The notes under the pieces are model-generated. The model searched no databases and had not been told where the DNA came from. It saw only the letters and a program-made list of their open reading frames with translations. 64,000 nucleotides of DNA, taken from NCBI RefSeq assembly GCF_032999765.1, contig NZ_CP136051.1, positions 2,146,417 to 2,210,416 on the forward strand, given 5' to 3'. The position numbers and the translations under genes were made by a program. Source of the DNA: Imperialibacter roseus (GTDB lineage Bacteria; Bacteroidota; Bacteroidia; Cytophagales; Cyclobacteriaceae). Below are positions 26,601-41,600 of the stretch, one piece after another (position 1 is the first letter of the stretch; each line of letters opens with the position of its first letter).

Positions 26601-29600
26601 GAGATCCACTGTTGTCAGGATACAAGCTCCACGTGTAGTTAGAAAGTGTCGCACCAATGCCAGTCGACACAATGTCGTCGTCGTCTAATCTAAACGAACC
26701 ATTCACACCAACGCACAGTGTTGAGTGAGTCAACTGTGAGGCAGGAAGCACGAATGAAGGAGCAGTAAGCTGCTCAAACACCTGAAAGGTTTCTACTGTT
26801 TCACAGCCTGAACCTGGCGTTTGCTCAATCATAACAGTGTAGAAACCTGCGGCCAGGTTGCTTGCGATGTAGGGGTCAGCGCTGCTACCAGAACCAGTAA
26901 CCGTTGTTGATCCTGTGATGTTAGCCCCAGAGGTATTTTGCCCGCTATACCAAGTTAGAACGTAAGCCAAACCATCTGCTCCATTTGTTTCTGCAACAAA
27001 CTGAATGCTTCCATTCTCAACATCGCAGCTTGTATCCGGGGTGATAGTTGACGAAGCGATTATTGGCAGCACTGTATCGTCATCAATGTCAATTGGATAG
27101 AAAGCTGAGGCACAAAGGAAGGTCTTGTGTGTTGCCACTACGTAGTAGCGACCGGCGGGCAATTGCACTGCCGCCAGGCTGGCGGTGGTCAATGTTCCAG
27201 GTACCTGAAGTGCAAACGACGAATTATACAACTGGAAGGTGTAGCTGGCATCAATCGCTGCGAGTCCATTAACTGTCGCATTGTCCGCAGGGTTGCCGGA
27301 GCTTGTTATTGTTACGAAGTCCGTCGTGCCGTTGAAGAAAACGGAGCCATTGTCTACATCACAAGACGTATCATCAGCGCTGCTTGCCTGCAGGGTGATC
27401 ACAACCGGTACGTATTGAAGGTTGAAAGTGGCCGTAGCAGCGCAGTTCAAGCCGGTAGTCGTGTTGTCGGTTACCCTTACCCAATACATTCCATCCTCCA
27501 AACCAACTTGTTGATTCGAGCCACCGGCTGCAGGGCCTACTGTGGCAACTGGATTCGATATGTCATTTATAGCTCCTTTGAACCACTGATACGTGTAGTT
27601 GCCGCCGTCATTGTTGGTGACAGCAACAGTCAGCCTGCCATCGAAGCTAGCTGGGTCACAGAAAGTATTTGGTCTGTTTTGAGTTATCGTAAGCGTTGGC
27701 TTTACCGAAACATCAGTAATAATGACCTGACGGAAGTTAGACGTACAACCTGAACCAGATGTGCTAGTGGCTTGCACGTAGTAAGTTCCGCTTGGCAAAC
27801 TGCTTACTACATTTCCTGCGAAGGTATAGGTGCCAGAAATGTCGTTAAAGGCATTATTGAAAAGTTTGAAGGTGTAGCCACCAGTTCCATTCGATGCACT
27901 ATTTAAGAATACATCGTTCACGGTGATTGTTCCGTTCTGCGCAGGGTTACAATCCTGAGAATTGGTTTTCGTGATGTCGGCGGCACGAATGAGCACCTGG
28001 TCTGGAGCGTCTTGCACTTCGACCACTATTTGGTCGGAGCAACCGACACCTGCTGTAGCAGCTGCTTGTGCAGTGACCACGACGGTGTAGAATCCTGCAC
28101 TCAGTCCGGTAGCGGAGAACATGTTTACGCCACTGATGCCAGGCATCGCCACACTAGGTGCTGCAGTACCCACACCACTGAACCACTGGAAGTCGTATTT
28201 GGCTTCGTCACCGTCGCCGTTGGTAACTGATATAGTCACCGTACCATTTCCACCAGTACAGAAGTTATCAGCAGTGATAACACTTCCCATGGTTGGCTCT
28301 ATACCATCCAAACCGACGGTTATCTGAGCAGTAGCCGACACACAACCGGATGATTTATCGGTAATGGTGATGTTGTACGTATCAGGTGCCAGGTTGGTGA
28401 TGATGAAAGGATCCACCACGCCAGGGTTGTAAGTCTGGTCATCGGCCGCAGTAGCCACGCCATCGATAACGATGGTATAATCACTCATGTCGTTACCTAA
28501 AGACCCTGATATGTCAGCCAGGTCAATGGTGATAGTACCATTATCAGGGGCTGTACAGTCCGTAGCCGGGGTAGCGACCACATCTGCCACTGCTAAAGTG
28601 ACGGGGGTGAAGTTCGAAGTCAGCGTGATTTTTTCAGTGACAGCACAATTATCATTATTAGGTGTATTGTCAGTCACCCGTACCCAATAGTCGCCTTCAG
28701 CTATGCCAGAGATGACCGACTGTTGCGCACCGTCTACTGACGTAGCAGGTGTAATAGTGATGTTAGAGCCAGCAAACAGCAGTCCGTTAGTAAGAGCAGT
28801 ACTGGCACCAACATTATTTTGTGGACCTTTGAACCATTCTACGTCGTAATTACCATCCAGGTCACCGGTAGCGACAGTCACGGTGAGTGAGCCATTGGCA
28901 TTACCAGCGACAGCGGGATCGCAAATGGTGTTAGCTGTAGTTTGCACCAGTGTGAGGGTAGGGCTTGTGGCCAAATCATCGATAACAAACTGCACGGCAG
29001 GGGAAGAACATCCCGGAGCAATGACACTAGCGCCGCTGTAAGAGGCTGTCAGGTAGTATGTGCCTGGAGCCAGAGCAGTAAATGAAGTTGCTACGTTGCC
29101 AGTAGTAGAAGATACACTAGTAGTAAGTGCTGGATCGCTGAATATCTCATAAGTGACATTTACATCATTTGTAGCCTGTGCAGTTGTTCCATCTTCCACA
29201 GAAGTTATAGTCAATCCAGTGATGTTGATCGAGCCATTGTCAGGTGAACAATCGAGCACGTCTGTTTTATTACCAGCTACCGCAATTTCATAAGGATCAT
29301 CCACCACTTCGACCACTATTTGGTCGGAGCAACCGACACCTGCTGTAGCAGCTGCTTGTGCAGTGACCACGACGGTGTAGAATCCTGCACTCAGTCCGGT
29401 AGCGGAGAACATGTTTACGCCACTGATGCCAGGCATCGCCACACTAGGTGCTGCAGTACCCACACCACTGAACCACTGGAAGTCGTATTTGGCTTCGTCA
29501 CCGTCGCCGTTGGTAACTGATATAGTCACCGTACCATTTCCACCAGTACAGAAGTTATCAGCAGTGATAACACTTCCCATGGTTGGCTCTATACCATCCA

Positions 29601-32600
29601 AACCGACGGTTATCTGAGCAGTAGCCGACACACAACCGGATGATTTATCGGTAATGGTGATGTTGTACGTATCAGGTGCCAGGTTGGTGATGATGAAAGG
29701 ATCCACCACGCCAGGGTTGTAAGTCTGGTCATCGGCCGCAGTAGCCACGCCATCGATAACGATGGTATAATCACTCATGTCGTTACCTAAAGACCCTGAT
29801 ATGTCAGCCAGGTCAATGGTGATAGTACCATTATCAGGGGCTGTACAGTCCGTAGCCGGGGTAGCGACCACATCTGCCACTGCTAAAGTGACGGGGGTGA
29901 AGTTCGAAGTCAGCGTGATTTTTTCAGTGACAGCACAATTATCATTATTAGGTGTATTGTCAGTCACCCGTACCCAATAGTCGCCTTCAGCTATGCCAGA
30001 GATGACCGACTGTTGCGCACCGTCTACTGACGTAGCAGGTGTAATAGTGATGTTAGAGCCAGCAAACAGCAGTCCGTTAGTAAGAGCAGTACTGGCACCA
30101 ACATTATTTTGTGGACCTTTGAACCATTCTACGTCGTAATTACCATCCAGGTCACCGGTAGCGACAGTCACGGTGAGTGAGCCATTGGCATTACCAGCGA
30201 CAGCGGGATCGCAAATGGTGTTAGCTGTAGTTTGCACCAGTGTGAGGGTAGGGCTTGTGGCCAAATCATCGATAACAAACTGCACGGCAGGGGAAGAACA
30301 TCCCGGAGCAATGACACTAGCGCCGCTGTAAGAGGCTGTCAGGTAGTATGTGCCTGGAGCCAGAGCAGTAAATGAAGTTGCTACGTTGCCAGTAGTAGAA
30401 GATACACTAGTAGTAAGTGCTGGATCGCTGAATATCTCATAAGTGACATTTACATCATTTGTAGCCTGTGCAGTTGTTCCATCTTCCACAGAAGTTATAG
30501 TCAATCCAGTGATGTTGATCGAGCCATTGTCAGGTGAACAATCGAGCACGTCTGTTTTATTACCAGCTACCGCAATTTCATAAGGATCATCCACCACTTC
30601 GACCACTATTTGGTCGGAGCAACCGACACCTGCTGTAGCAGCTGCTTGTGCAGTGACCACGACGGTGTAGAATCCTGCACTCAGTCCGGTAGCGGAGAAC
30701 ATGTTTACGCCACTGATGCCAGGCATCGCCACACTAGGTGCTGCAGTACCCACACCACTGAACCACTGGAAGTCGTATTTGGCTTCGTCACCGTCGCCGT
30801 TGGTAACTGATATAGTCACCGTACCATTTCCACCAGTACAGAAGTTATCAGCAGTGATAACACTTCCCATGGTTGGCTCTATACCATCCAAACCGACGGT
30901 TATCTGAGCAGTAGCCGACACACAACCGGATGATTTATCGGTAATGGTGATGTTGTACGTATCAGGTGCCAGGTTGGTGATGATGAAAGGATCCACCACG
31001 CCAGGGTTGTAAGTCTGGTCATCGGCCGCAGTAGCCACGCCATCGATAACGATGGTATAATCACTCATGTCGTTACCTAAAGACCCTGATATGTCAGCCA
31101 GGTCAATGGTGATAGTACCATTATCAGGGGCTGTACAGTCCGTAGCCGGGGTAGCGACCACATCTGCCACTGCTAAAGTGACGGGGGTGAAGTTCGAAGT
31201 CAGCGTGATTTTTTCAGTGACAGCACAATTATCATTATTAGGTGTATTGTCAGTCACCCGTACCCAATAGTCGCCTTCAGCTATGCCAGAGATGACCGAC
31301 TGTTGCGCACCGTCTACTGACGTAGCAGGTGTAATAGTGATGTTAGAGCCAGCAAACAGCAGTCCGTTAGTAAGAGCAGTACTGGCACCAACATTATTTT
31401 GTGGACCTTTGAACCATTCTACGTCGTAATTACCATCCAGGTCACCGGTAGCGACAGTCACGGTGAGTGAGCCATTGGCATTACCAGCGACAGCGGGATC
31501 GCAAATGGTGTTAGCTGTAGTTTGCACCAGTGTGAGGGTAGGGCTTGTGGCCAAATCATCGATAACAAACTGCACGGCAGGGGAAGAACATCCCGGAGCA
31601 ATGACACTAGCGCCGCTGTAAGAGGCTGTCAGGTAGTATGTGCCTGGAGCCAGAGCAGTAAATGAAGTTGCTACGTTGCCAGTAGTAGAAGATACACTAG
31701 TAGTAAGTGCTGGATCGCTGAATATCTCATAAGTGACATTTACATCATTTGTAGCCTGTGCAGTTGTTCCATCTTCCACAGAAGTTATAGTCAATCCAGT
31801 GATGTTGATCGAGCCATTGTCAGGTGAACAATCGAGCACGTCTGTTTTATTACCAGCTACCGCAATTTCATAAGGATCATCCACCACTTCGACCACTATT
31901 TGGTCGGAGCAACCGACACCTGCTGTAGCAGCTGCTTGTGCAGTGACCACGACGGTGTAGAATCCTGCACTCAGTCCGGTAGCGGAGAACATGTTTACGC
32001 CACTGATGCCAGGCATCGCCACACTAGGTGCTGCAGTACCCACACCACTGAACCACTGGAAGTCGTATTTGGCTTCGTCACCGTCGCCGTTGGTAACTGA
32101 TATAGTCACCGTACCATTTCCACCAGTACAGAAGTTATCAGCAGTGATAACACTTCCCATGGTTGGCTCTATACCATCCAAACCGACGGTTATCTGAGCA
32201 GTAGCCGACACACAACCGGATGATTTATCGGTAATGGTGATGTTGTACGTATCAGGTGCCAGGTTGGTGATGATGAAAGGATCCACCACGCCAGGGTTGT
32301 AAGTCTGGTCATCGGCCGCAGTAGCCACGCCATCGATAACGATGGTATAATCACTCATGTCGTTACCTAAAGACCCTGATATGTCAGCCAGGTCAATGGT
32401 GATAGTACCATTATCAGGGGCTGTACAGTCCGTAGCCGGGGTAGCGACCACATCTGCCACTGCTAAAGTGACGGGGGTGAAGTTCGAAGTCAGCGTGATT
32501 TTTTCAGTGACAGCACAATTATCATTATTAGGTGTATTGTCAGTCACCCGTACCCAATAGTCGCCTTCAGCTATGCCAGAGATGACCGACTGTTGCGCAC

Positions 32601-35600
32601 CGTCTACTGACGTAGCAGGTGTAATAGTGATGTTAGAGCCAGCAAACAGCAGTCCGTTAGTAAGAGCAGTACTGGCACCAACATTATTTTGTGGACCTTT
32701 GAACCATTCTACGTCGTAATTACCATCCAGGTCACCGGTAGCGACAGTCACGGTGAGTGAGCCATTGGCATTACCAGCGACAGCGGGATCGCAAATGGTG
32801 TTAGCTGTAGTTTGCACCAGTGTGAGGGTAGGGCTGACCGCATCATCTGTAATAATCACCTGAAGCAAGTTAGAAGAACAACCGCTGCCGGTATTGCTCC
32901 TTGCTTCTACAAAGTAGGTTGCGGGAGAAAGAGAAGAAACGATCGCTGTGCCGTTGAAAGCAGAAGCTACAGGAATTTCAGTTACTCCATCGCTTTGATA
33001 CAAATGGAAAGTGTAGTTGGCAAGGGCGTCACTAGACGTGTTGCGAAGAACATCTGTCACCTCAATTCGCCCATTATCAGGCGTACAGTTAGTTGCATTT
33101 GTTACGTCAACAATAGTAGTATTAAGCTCTATTTCATCAGGGTTGTCAAGCACTTCTACGATGACCTGATCAAAGCAACCACGACCTAAGCCATCATTGG
33201 CAGCCACGTCATTTGCAGTGACAACCACAGTGTAGAAACCAGGCGCTAAACCTGTTCTTTCGTCAAAGCCAAAACCGAGACCAGCAACACCCACGCCTGA
33301 TTGATCAGGTGCTCCGGCACTACCAGATTGCTGGTCGTACCAATCAAAGGTGTAATTAGCGGGGTCGTAATAGCCGCCGAGAGGGTTTTGAACCGAAATC
33401 GTAATCGCTCCATTTCCAACTGTGCCACCACTGGTATCGCAGAACCTGTTGGCACTGTTTGTTGTGACTTCAATGATTGGTTCAGTTGGAGAAGACTGAA
33501 CAGTCGCTTGATAGATTGACGAAACACAACCAGTGGTTTTGTCAATTATGGTTAAATCATAAGTGTCAGCTGAAAGGCTAGTGATGACAAAAGGGTCAAC
33601 GGCCGCTGGATCATATGTTTGGTCATCAGTTATATCTATGTCATTTATGCCATTGATAATGATTCGGTAATCACTCATGTCGTTACCTAAAGACCCTGAT
33701 ATATCAGCTAGGTCTATGGTGATAGTGCCATTGTCGGGGTTAGCACAGTCTGTCACAGGCGTGGTGGCTACATTGGCAATGTCTAAACTAACAGGAGTAA
33801 TGTTAGAGGCAAGCGCAAAACCACCAACCGCTGTACAGCCTAAATTTCCAGTAGTAACATCTGTCACTTGCACCCAGTAGTTCCCTTGTTCAACAAAGCT
33901 TAGAACTGAGGTTCTGGTTCCGGTTTCGTCAATATCAAGAGTAGAACCGTTGATGATCATAGCATCAACCAGGGCAGTACTCGCTCCGGTATTGCCAGTG
34001 GGTCCTTTGTACCATTGAAAAGTATAATTATCGTCAGCGTCGCCAGTGACGGTTGCAGTTAGCTGACCGTCTGCTTCAAGGGCGCCAAATGTGGGGTCGC
34101 AAATGGTGTTTGCCTGGTTTTGGACGATATCCACCGTAGGATTGCTACTGATATCGCTGATTGTGAAGGCTTTTTGCGCTGAGAAACATTGACTCGCTGG
34201 ATTGAGGATTTCAATCAAATAGTTGCCAGCAGAAAGCCCACTGATGGTTAGGTTGTCTCCAGCATCTTCGGCGTCGCTTGCAACTAATGTAGTTCCATCA
34301 GTTTGGTAGATGTTGATGGTGTGAACATCAATAGCAGTTACATCGCCTGGTGAAGAGAATGTCTGAGCGGAATTTGTGGACGTATTATATAGATCAACGC
34401 TGGTCAGGGTTAATGATCCATTATCTGGCGTACAGTCTGGGTTGTCGACGATGCTAAATGAAAAGTCGATTATGTCATTCAAATTGTCTTCGATTGTTTC
34501 GGTTACGAAGCTAAAGCATCCGAAACCGGGAGCACTGTTATCAGTTACTTTCAGGGTATACGTTCCTGCAGATAAACCTGAAATTTGTGTTTCTGTTCCT
34601 GCAGGTGTTTCTGTGCCAGCAAAAAGCGTCGTGCTTGTTACATCTCCAACATACCAGTCATAATTAAAATCAACAACCGAACCACCAAGATCTACTGTGA
34701 TCTCACCGTTATTGGTTGTGCAATTTGTATTATTCGTAGTGGAATTGACCGTCAAAATAGGCAGGATAGTGGCATCGACCACAGTCACAGGGAATGCAGT
34801 GGATTCACATGAAAGCGAGTTTTCAACAACAACCTCATAATCGCCGTTCTCAAGAGCTGTAAACTGGTCGGTGGCTCCATTGGAGGCAATTGGCCCAGCT
34901 ATTGCGGTAGCTCCACCGACTTTATACAGATACGCATTAAAGCCAGGAGTTGTGTTCCATGCGGTTGCTCCGACGCTATTTACATCAACAGTATTGACAG
35001 TGATAGTTCCATTGAATGGGGTAGTACAATTGGTGTTATCTGTAGGAGTTGCAATAACCTCAATCGCATCCGGTTTGCTTTGTACCTCGAACGTATACGT
35101 TGCCGTACAGGCATCGGCGCTGCCGGTCGGTGTTGTTCCGTTAGTAATCAATACCGTATACGACCCAGCAGGCAGGTTGGTGATCTCATGACCATTGTTT
35201 ACTGCAGCAGTGGCGGTAGTTCCGAGGGCGGGCGATGATGTGGAAGTGCCTTCGAACCATTGATAGGTGTAGTCGGTGCTTATTGTGGCATCGTCAAGCC
35301 CATCGCTGATAGGTGCGCCAGCGCCATCAAGAATCATACGATTGATTTGCTTGATATTAATTGCGCCAGTGGAGTTCGCCGCAATTCCGTTACAATTTGG
35401 ATCTTCCGTAATCGTTACGTAGTTGGCATCAGACTCGTCAATATACAACTCAAAGAACCTGTCTTCTATTTCAAATACTACCGACGGCGACAAACAGAAA
35501 AGTGCACCTTCCTGCGCAGCCATCACTGTATATTCTCCGGCTGTCAATCCGTTAAATACATAAGTATTTTGAATGTCATCAAAGCCGGCACCGGTAGTTC

Positions 35601-38600
35601 CGAAACCAAAGTCCGCCTGCGTTTGGCCAACGACGGTGCCTTCAATAGCCTGAATGTCAGTTGGTCGGCCTTCTGCAACAGTCCATAAGCCGGCACGGGT
35701 CACACCAGTAATCGTGTGGGTATTGATCCCGTCACTGATTGTATTTCCGGTTGTAATAGTGGTGATATCGCCTCCAGTGTAGTCAAGTGTCAATTCGAGG
35801 CCGCTGATTGCGTCTATCTCGGCAGTTGCGGAACCGCCATTGATGGTCATGTTATCATTTACAGCAAACCCCGTGGCGTCATCAACTGTCAGTACAATTT
35901 CAGTTTCAGGTTGAGTGATGGTAGTTGACGGAAATAGGAATACCTGATAGTTTTGATGACTATCAAGCGTGTTTTCTCCATCGACCAACGTGAGTGTTAC
36001 ACTAACTTGCCCAGTAGCACCTCCCTGACCGCCTGTAACTCCGTTTGAATTGTCGCCAGACACGATGGCAGATCCTTCGTATGGTTGGCAGTTTGTGCTG
36101 TGGTTGGTAACTGTAGGGACAGCTAAATCTAATCTTGGAGCCCCAATATATGGCAAGAAGAATTCATGTTCATCTACGCAACCCGTGCCCTGATCGGTCA
36201 CTTCTATGATGTATTTACCATTGATAAAACCAGTGTTAAGGAAGTATGTAGTTGACCCTGGATCCGAGTCGGCAACAGTAACATCCGGACTTACCGCAGC
36301 CACAGAGATACCGGATTGTGTAATCATTACCGTTCCATCATCCTTAAGTATACGTATGTCTACTATACCCGTGCTGCCAGTAATGTCAAACTCGAACTCA
36401 CCTGCGTCAGAGTCGCAATCGCCCGGCGCTGAGTTAATAGTAAGACTTACCAGTGTGACAGCCGAGCGTGTCATTGCCTTGCTCATTAAGCTGGACACAC
36501 ATCCAGTCTCCTTATCCTGAATTTTTACATAATACAGACCTTCAGGAAGATTTGAAGCAACGCCTGCCACTGAGACATCTCCCCCAATAGTGGTCACGCT
36601 TGTTGTTTGATCATCCGTAAACCAAGACCAGATGTATTCTGAGGCTGCCTTTGGAGCAGGAGTTCCCGTAAGGATGCCATCCGGATTATTACAATCCGTT
36701 ACATCTTGCGTAACAGCAACTGTAAGGGTAGGTGAGGCAGGTACCGAAGACCCAACCACAAATTGCATATCCCTGAAGCATCCTGTGGCAGAATTAGTTA
36801 CCCGAACTGAATAAGTTCCGGGAGAAACGTTATCCAACACATCATCTATTCCATCATCGGAACTGTTATTATTGTCGGTTGTGACATTTCCGGCTGCCAT
36901 AGTAGCAGTGCCGCCAGTATGCCACTCAAAAGTATAGCCTGCCGGATTATTACCAGCAACGCCATCAGGATCAATGTCAATTTTTCCGTTAGGGAAGTTG
37001 GTGTTGTCACAACTTAGCGAGGCGGTTATTGCGAAATTACCTGCCACCACCGGCTTTGCAGTATTATCGCCTATCGTAAATGAGACCGGCGAAGAAACGC
37101 AACCTGTGGCAGTGTTTTTTGCTCTCACTTGATAACTACCTGCATTTAAGTCGTTGTTGATTGCTGTTGTAATACCAGGAATGAGAGCACCAGCACTTGT
37201 GAACCATTCAAATGTATAGTTGCCAAGTGCATCACCTGCTCCGTCATTATTTACAGTTAGCACCTCGAATTCTCCATCGTAGCCATCCGGGTCAGACGAA
37301 GGATTACAAATCGTATTGTCTTTGTTTTTTTGTGTTGTGGCAATGGTAATGATTGGTTGGTCGGTGAGGATGGACACTTCCTGTTTGAATACACACCCTG
37401 TTCCGGCACCTCCGTCATTGTCGTTAATTTCAACATAATATGTGCCTGCTGAGAGCCCTGTTACTGTTGCAAGAGTTGGGTCAGTCGGAACAGATCCATT
37501 CCCGGGGTTTACTCCTGTGGCAAGGGCTACGGCAGTTCCTGACGAGATCGTTCCATAGTACCATTTGTAAGTAACTGTTCCACCAGTCCAAACGAAGTTT
37601 GATGTCACCTGACCATTTGGCGTTGAAGTACAAGAGGTATTGTTCACTCCTGTTACTGTGTTTGTTGTTGGCACTGGACTAGCGTTTCCGATAGTGAACT
37701 GTTTGAGTGCAGAAGGACATCCCAGGTTGTTATCTACTCTGATGAAGTAAGTACCAGGCGTCAGGTCGGTAGCCTTAGGGAAAAGAACAGCAGTCGGGTT
37801 GATGTCAAAAGCTTTCAGGTCAGTAGTACCATCGCTTTGCACGACAGTGAAAGTGTACCCTGAAGTTTTAAGTGTTTCAAAACCACTGGCAGTATTTGTC
37901 AGCACTCCATTCACGGAGATAGAAGTAAGTTCTATGGCTCCATTAGAAGGCGTACACTGATCAGATGGTGTTGCTGTAGAAGCATTGATGACGATAGTAG
38001 CAGGGTTGTCGGCAATGGTTTGGTTAGCATCGACCCGGCACGACTCAGAAGGCGTGGCACTGTCAACAACTCTTACCCAGAATACGTCACCAGCAGTGTT
38101 GGCAGGCAATGCTGACAGCACGTTACCAGTGAAACCACCATTGTTGCCAATAGCGACAGTAGCGCCATTGTAAGTAGTTCCGTTAGGTAGGGCAGTGGCA
38201 GCGCCAGTATTGCCGATGTTGGCAGCCGTAGACACATACCATGTGAAAGTATAGTTAAAGTCTGTACCGCCGTTGTTGGTCACAGCCGCAGTCAATGAGC
38301 CATTTGCGGATGTTCCTCCATTACAGCTGGTGTTGTCTACTTTGGTGATGCTGACAATCGGTGTCACCGATGTGTTAGCTATTGTGAAAGGAATAGAAGC
38401 AGAGCTACAATTTGAAGAAGTGCGCTTAACGACTACCGAGTAGTTTCCGACAGCAAGTCCTATTATGGAAGCAGTGGTAGAGGCAGCTTGAATAACAGCT
38501 CCACTATTGTTGAAGAATTCGTAGGTGTAGTCAGCCAGTGCCGCTACTGCACTTCCGTTTTCGGTAACAGAAGTAATAGTGTAAGAACCGTTGTCCAAGC

Positions 38601-41600
38601 CGGTATTACAGTCAGATGCACCTACGTTGTCGGCAACAACCGCAATGGTAGGCTTGCTGAGTGTTACTGTGGTAGTGGCTACCTGAGAACATCCCAGGCC
38701 AGGCCCGCTGGTGTCAGTTACCCTAACTGTATACTGTCCGGCCGCTACTCCTGTTAGAGTAGCAGTTATGGCAGAAGCGTTTGTTCCGGCAGCAATGATA
38801 TTACCAGCTACAGCACTTGTGCCTGTATACCACTGGTAGCTGTAATCAGTGCTTCCTCCAGCGTTTGTAACGTTCACAGTGGCTGAACCATTCACGCCTG
38901 TACCGCCTGCACAAATAGTTGAAGGAGCGGCTTCAGAGGCACTGAGTACCGGTGCCACACTAGTATTCCCGATAGTGAACTGTTTGAGCGCCGAAGGACA
39001 TCCCAGGTTGTTATCTACTCTGATGAAGTAAGTACCAGGCGTCAGGTCGGTAGCCTTAGGGAAAAGAACAGCAGTCGGGTTGATGTCAAAAGCTTTCAGG
39101 TCAGTAGTACCATCGCTTTGCACGACAGTGAAAGTGTACCCTGAAGTTTTAAGTGTTTCAAAACCACTGGCAGTATTTGTCAGCACTCCATTCACGGAGA
39201 TAGAAGTAAGTTCTATGGCTCCATTAGAAGGCGTACACTGATCAGATGGTGTTGCTGTAGAAGCATTGATGACGATAGTAGCAGGGTTGTCGGCAATGGT
39301 TTGGTTAGCGTCGACCCGGCACGACTCAGAAGGCGTGGCACTGTCAACAACTCTTACCCAGAATACGTCACCAGCAGTGTTGGCAGGCAATGCTGACAGC
39401 ACGTTACCAGTGAAACCACCATTGTTGCCAATAGCGACAGTAGCGCCATTGTAAGTAGTTCCGTTAGGTAGGGCAGTGGCAGCGCCAGTATTGCCGATGT
39501 TGGCAGCCGTAGACACATACCATGTGAAAGTATAGTTAAAGTCTGTACCGCCGTTGTTGGTCACAGCCGCAGTCAATGAGCCATTTGCGGATGTTCCTCC
39601 ATTACAGCTGGTGTTGTCTACTTTGGTGATGCTGACAATCGGTGTCACCGATGTGTTAGCTATTGTGAAAGGAATAGAAGCAGAGCTACAATTTGAAGAA
39701 GTACGCTTAACGACTACCGAGTAGTTTCCGACAGCAAGTCCTGTTATGGAAGCAGTGGTAGAGGCAGCTTGAATAACAGCTCCACCATTGTTGAAGAATT
39801 CGTAGGTGTAGTCAGCCAGTGCCGCTACTGCACTTCCGTTTTCGGTAACAGAAGTAATAGTGTAAGAACCGTTGTCCAAGCCAGTATTACAGTCAGATGC
39901 ACCTACATTGGTGGCAACAACCGCAATGGTAGGCTTGCTGAGTGTTACTGTGGTAGTGGCTACCTGAGAACATCCCAGGCCAGGCCCGCTGGTGTCAGTT
40001 ACCCTAACTGTATACTGTCCGGCCGCTACTCCTGTTAGAGTAGCAGTTATGGCAGAAGCGTTTGTTCCGGCAGCAATGATATTACCAGCTACAGCACTTG
40101 TGCCTGTATACCACTGGTAGCTGTAATCAGTGCTTCCTCCAGCGTTTGTAACGTTCACAGTGGCTGAACCATTCACGCCTGTACCGCCTGCACAAATAGT
40201 TGAAGGAGCGGCTTCAGAGGCACTGAGTACCGGTGCCACACTAGTATTCCCGATAGTGAACTGTTTGAGCGCCGAAGGACATCCCAGGTTGTTATCTACT
40301 CTGATGAAGTAAGTACCAGGCGTCAGGTCAGTAGCCTTAGGGAAAAGAACAGCAGTTGGGTTGATGTCAAAAGCTTTCAGGTCAGTAGTACCATCGCTTT
40401 GCACGACAGTGAAAGTGTACCCTGAAGTTTTAAGTGTTTCAAAACCACTGGCAGTATTTGTCAGCACTCCATTCACGGAGATAGAAGTAAGTTCTATGGC
40501 TCCATTAGAAGGCGTACACTGATCAGATGGTGTTGCTGTAGAAGCATTGATGACGATAGTAGCAGGGTTGTCGGCAATGGTTTGGTTAGCATCGACCCGG
40601 CACGACTCAGAAGGCGTGGCACTGTCAACAACTCTTACCCAGAATACGTCACCAGCAGTGTTGGCAGGCAATGCTGACAGCACGTTACCAGTGAAACCAC
40701 CATTGTTGCCAATAGCGACAGTAGCGCCATTGTAAGTAGTTCCGTTAGGTAGGGCAGTGGCAGCGCCAGTATTGCCGATGTTGGCAGCCGTAGACACATA
40801 CCATGTGAAAGTATAGTTAAAGTCTGTACCGCCGTTGTTGGTCACAGCCGCAGTCAATGAGCCATTTGCGGATGTTCCTCCATTACAGCTGGTGTTGTCT
40901 ACTTTGGTGATGCTGACAATCGGTGTCACCGATGTGTTAGCTATTGTGAAAGGAATAGAAGCAGAGCTACAATTTGAAGAAGTACGCTTAACGACTACCG
41001 AGTAGTTTCCGACAGCAAGTCCTGTTATGGAAGCAGTGGTAGAGGCAGCTTGAATAACAGCTCCACCATTGTTGAAGAATTCGTAGGTGTAGTCAGCCAG
41101 TGCCGCTACTGCACTTCCGTTTTCGGTAACAGAAGTAATAGTGTAAGAACCGTTGTCCAAGCCAGTATTACAGTCAGATGCACCTACATTGGTGGCAACA
41201 ACCGCAATGGTAGGCTTGCTGAGTGTTACTGTGGTAGTGGCTACCTGAGAACATCCCAGGCCAGGCCCGCTGGTGTCAGTTACCCTAACTGTATACTGTC
41301 CGGCCGCTACTCCTGTTAGAGTAGCAGTTATGGCAGAAGCGTTTGTTCCGGCAGCAATGATATTACCAGCTACAGCACTTGTGCCTGTATACCACTGATA
41401 GCTGTAATCAGTGCTTCCTCCAGCGTTTGTAACGTTCACAGTGGCTGAACCATTCACGCCTGTACCGCCTGCACAAATAGTTGAAGGAGCGGCTTCAGAG
41501 GCACTGAGTACCGGTGCCACACTAGTATTCCCGATAGTGAACTGTTTGAGCGCCGAAGGACATCCCAGGTTGTTATCTACTCTGATGAAGTAAGTACCAG

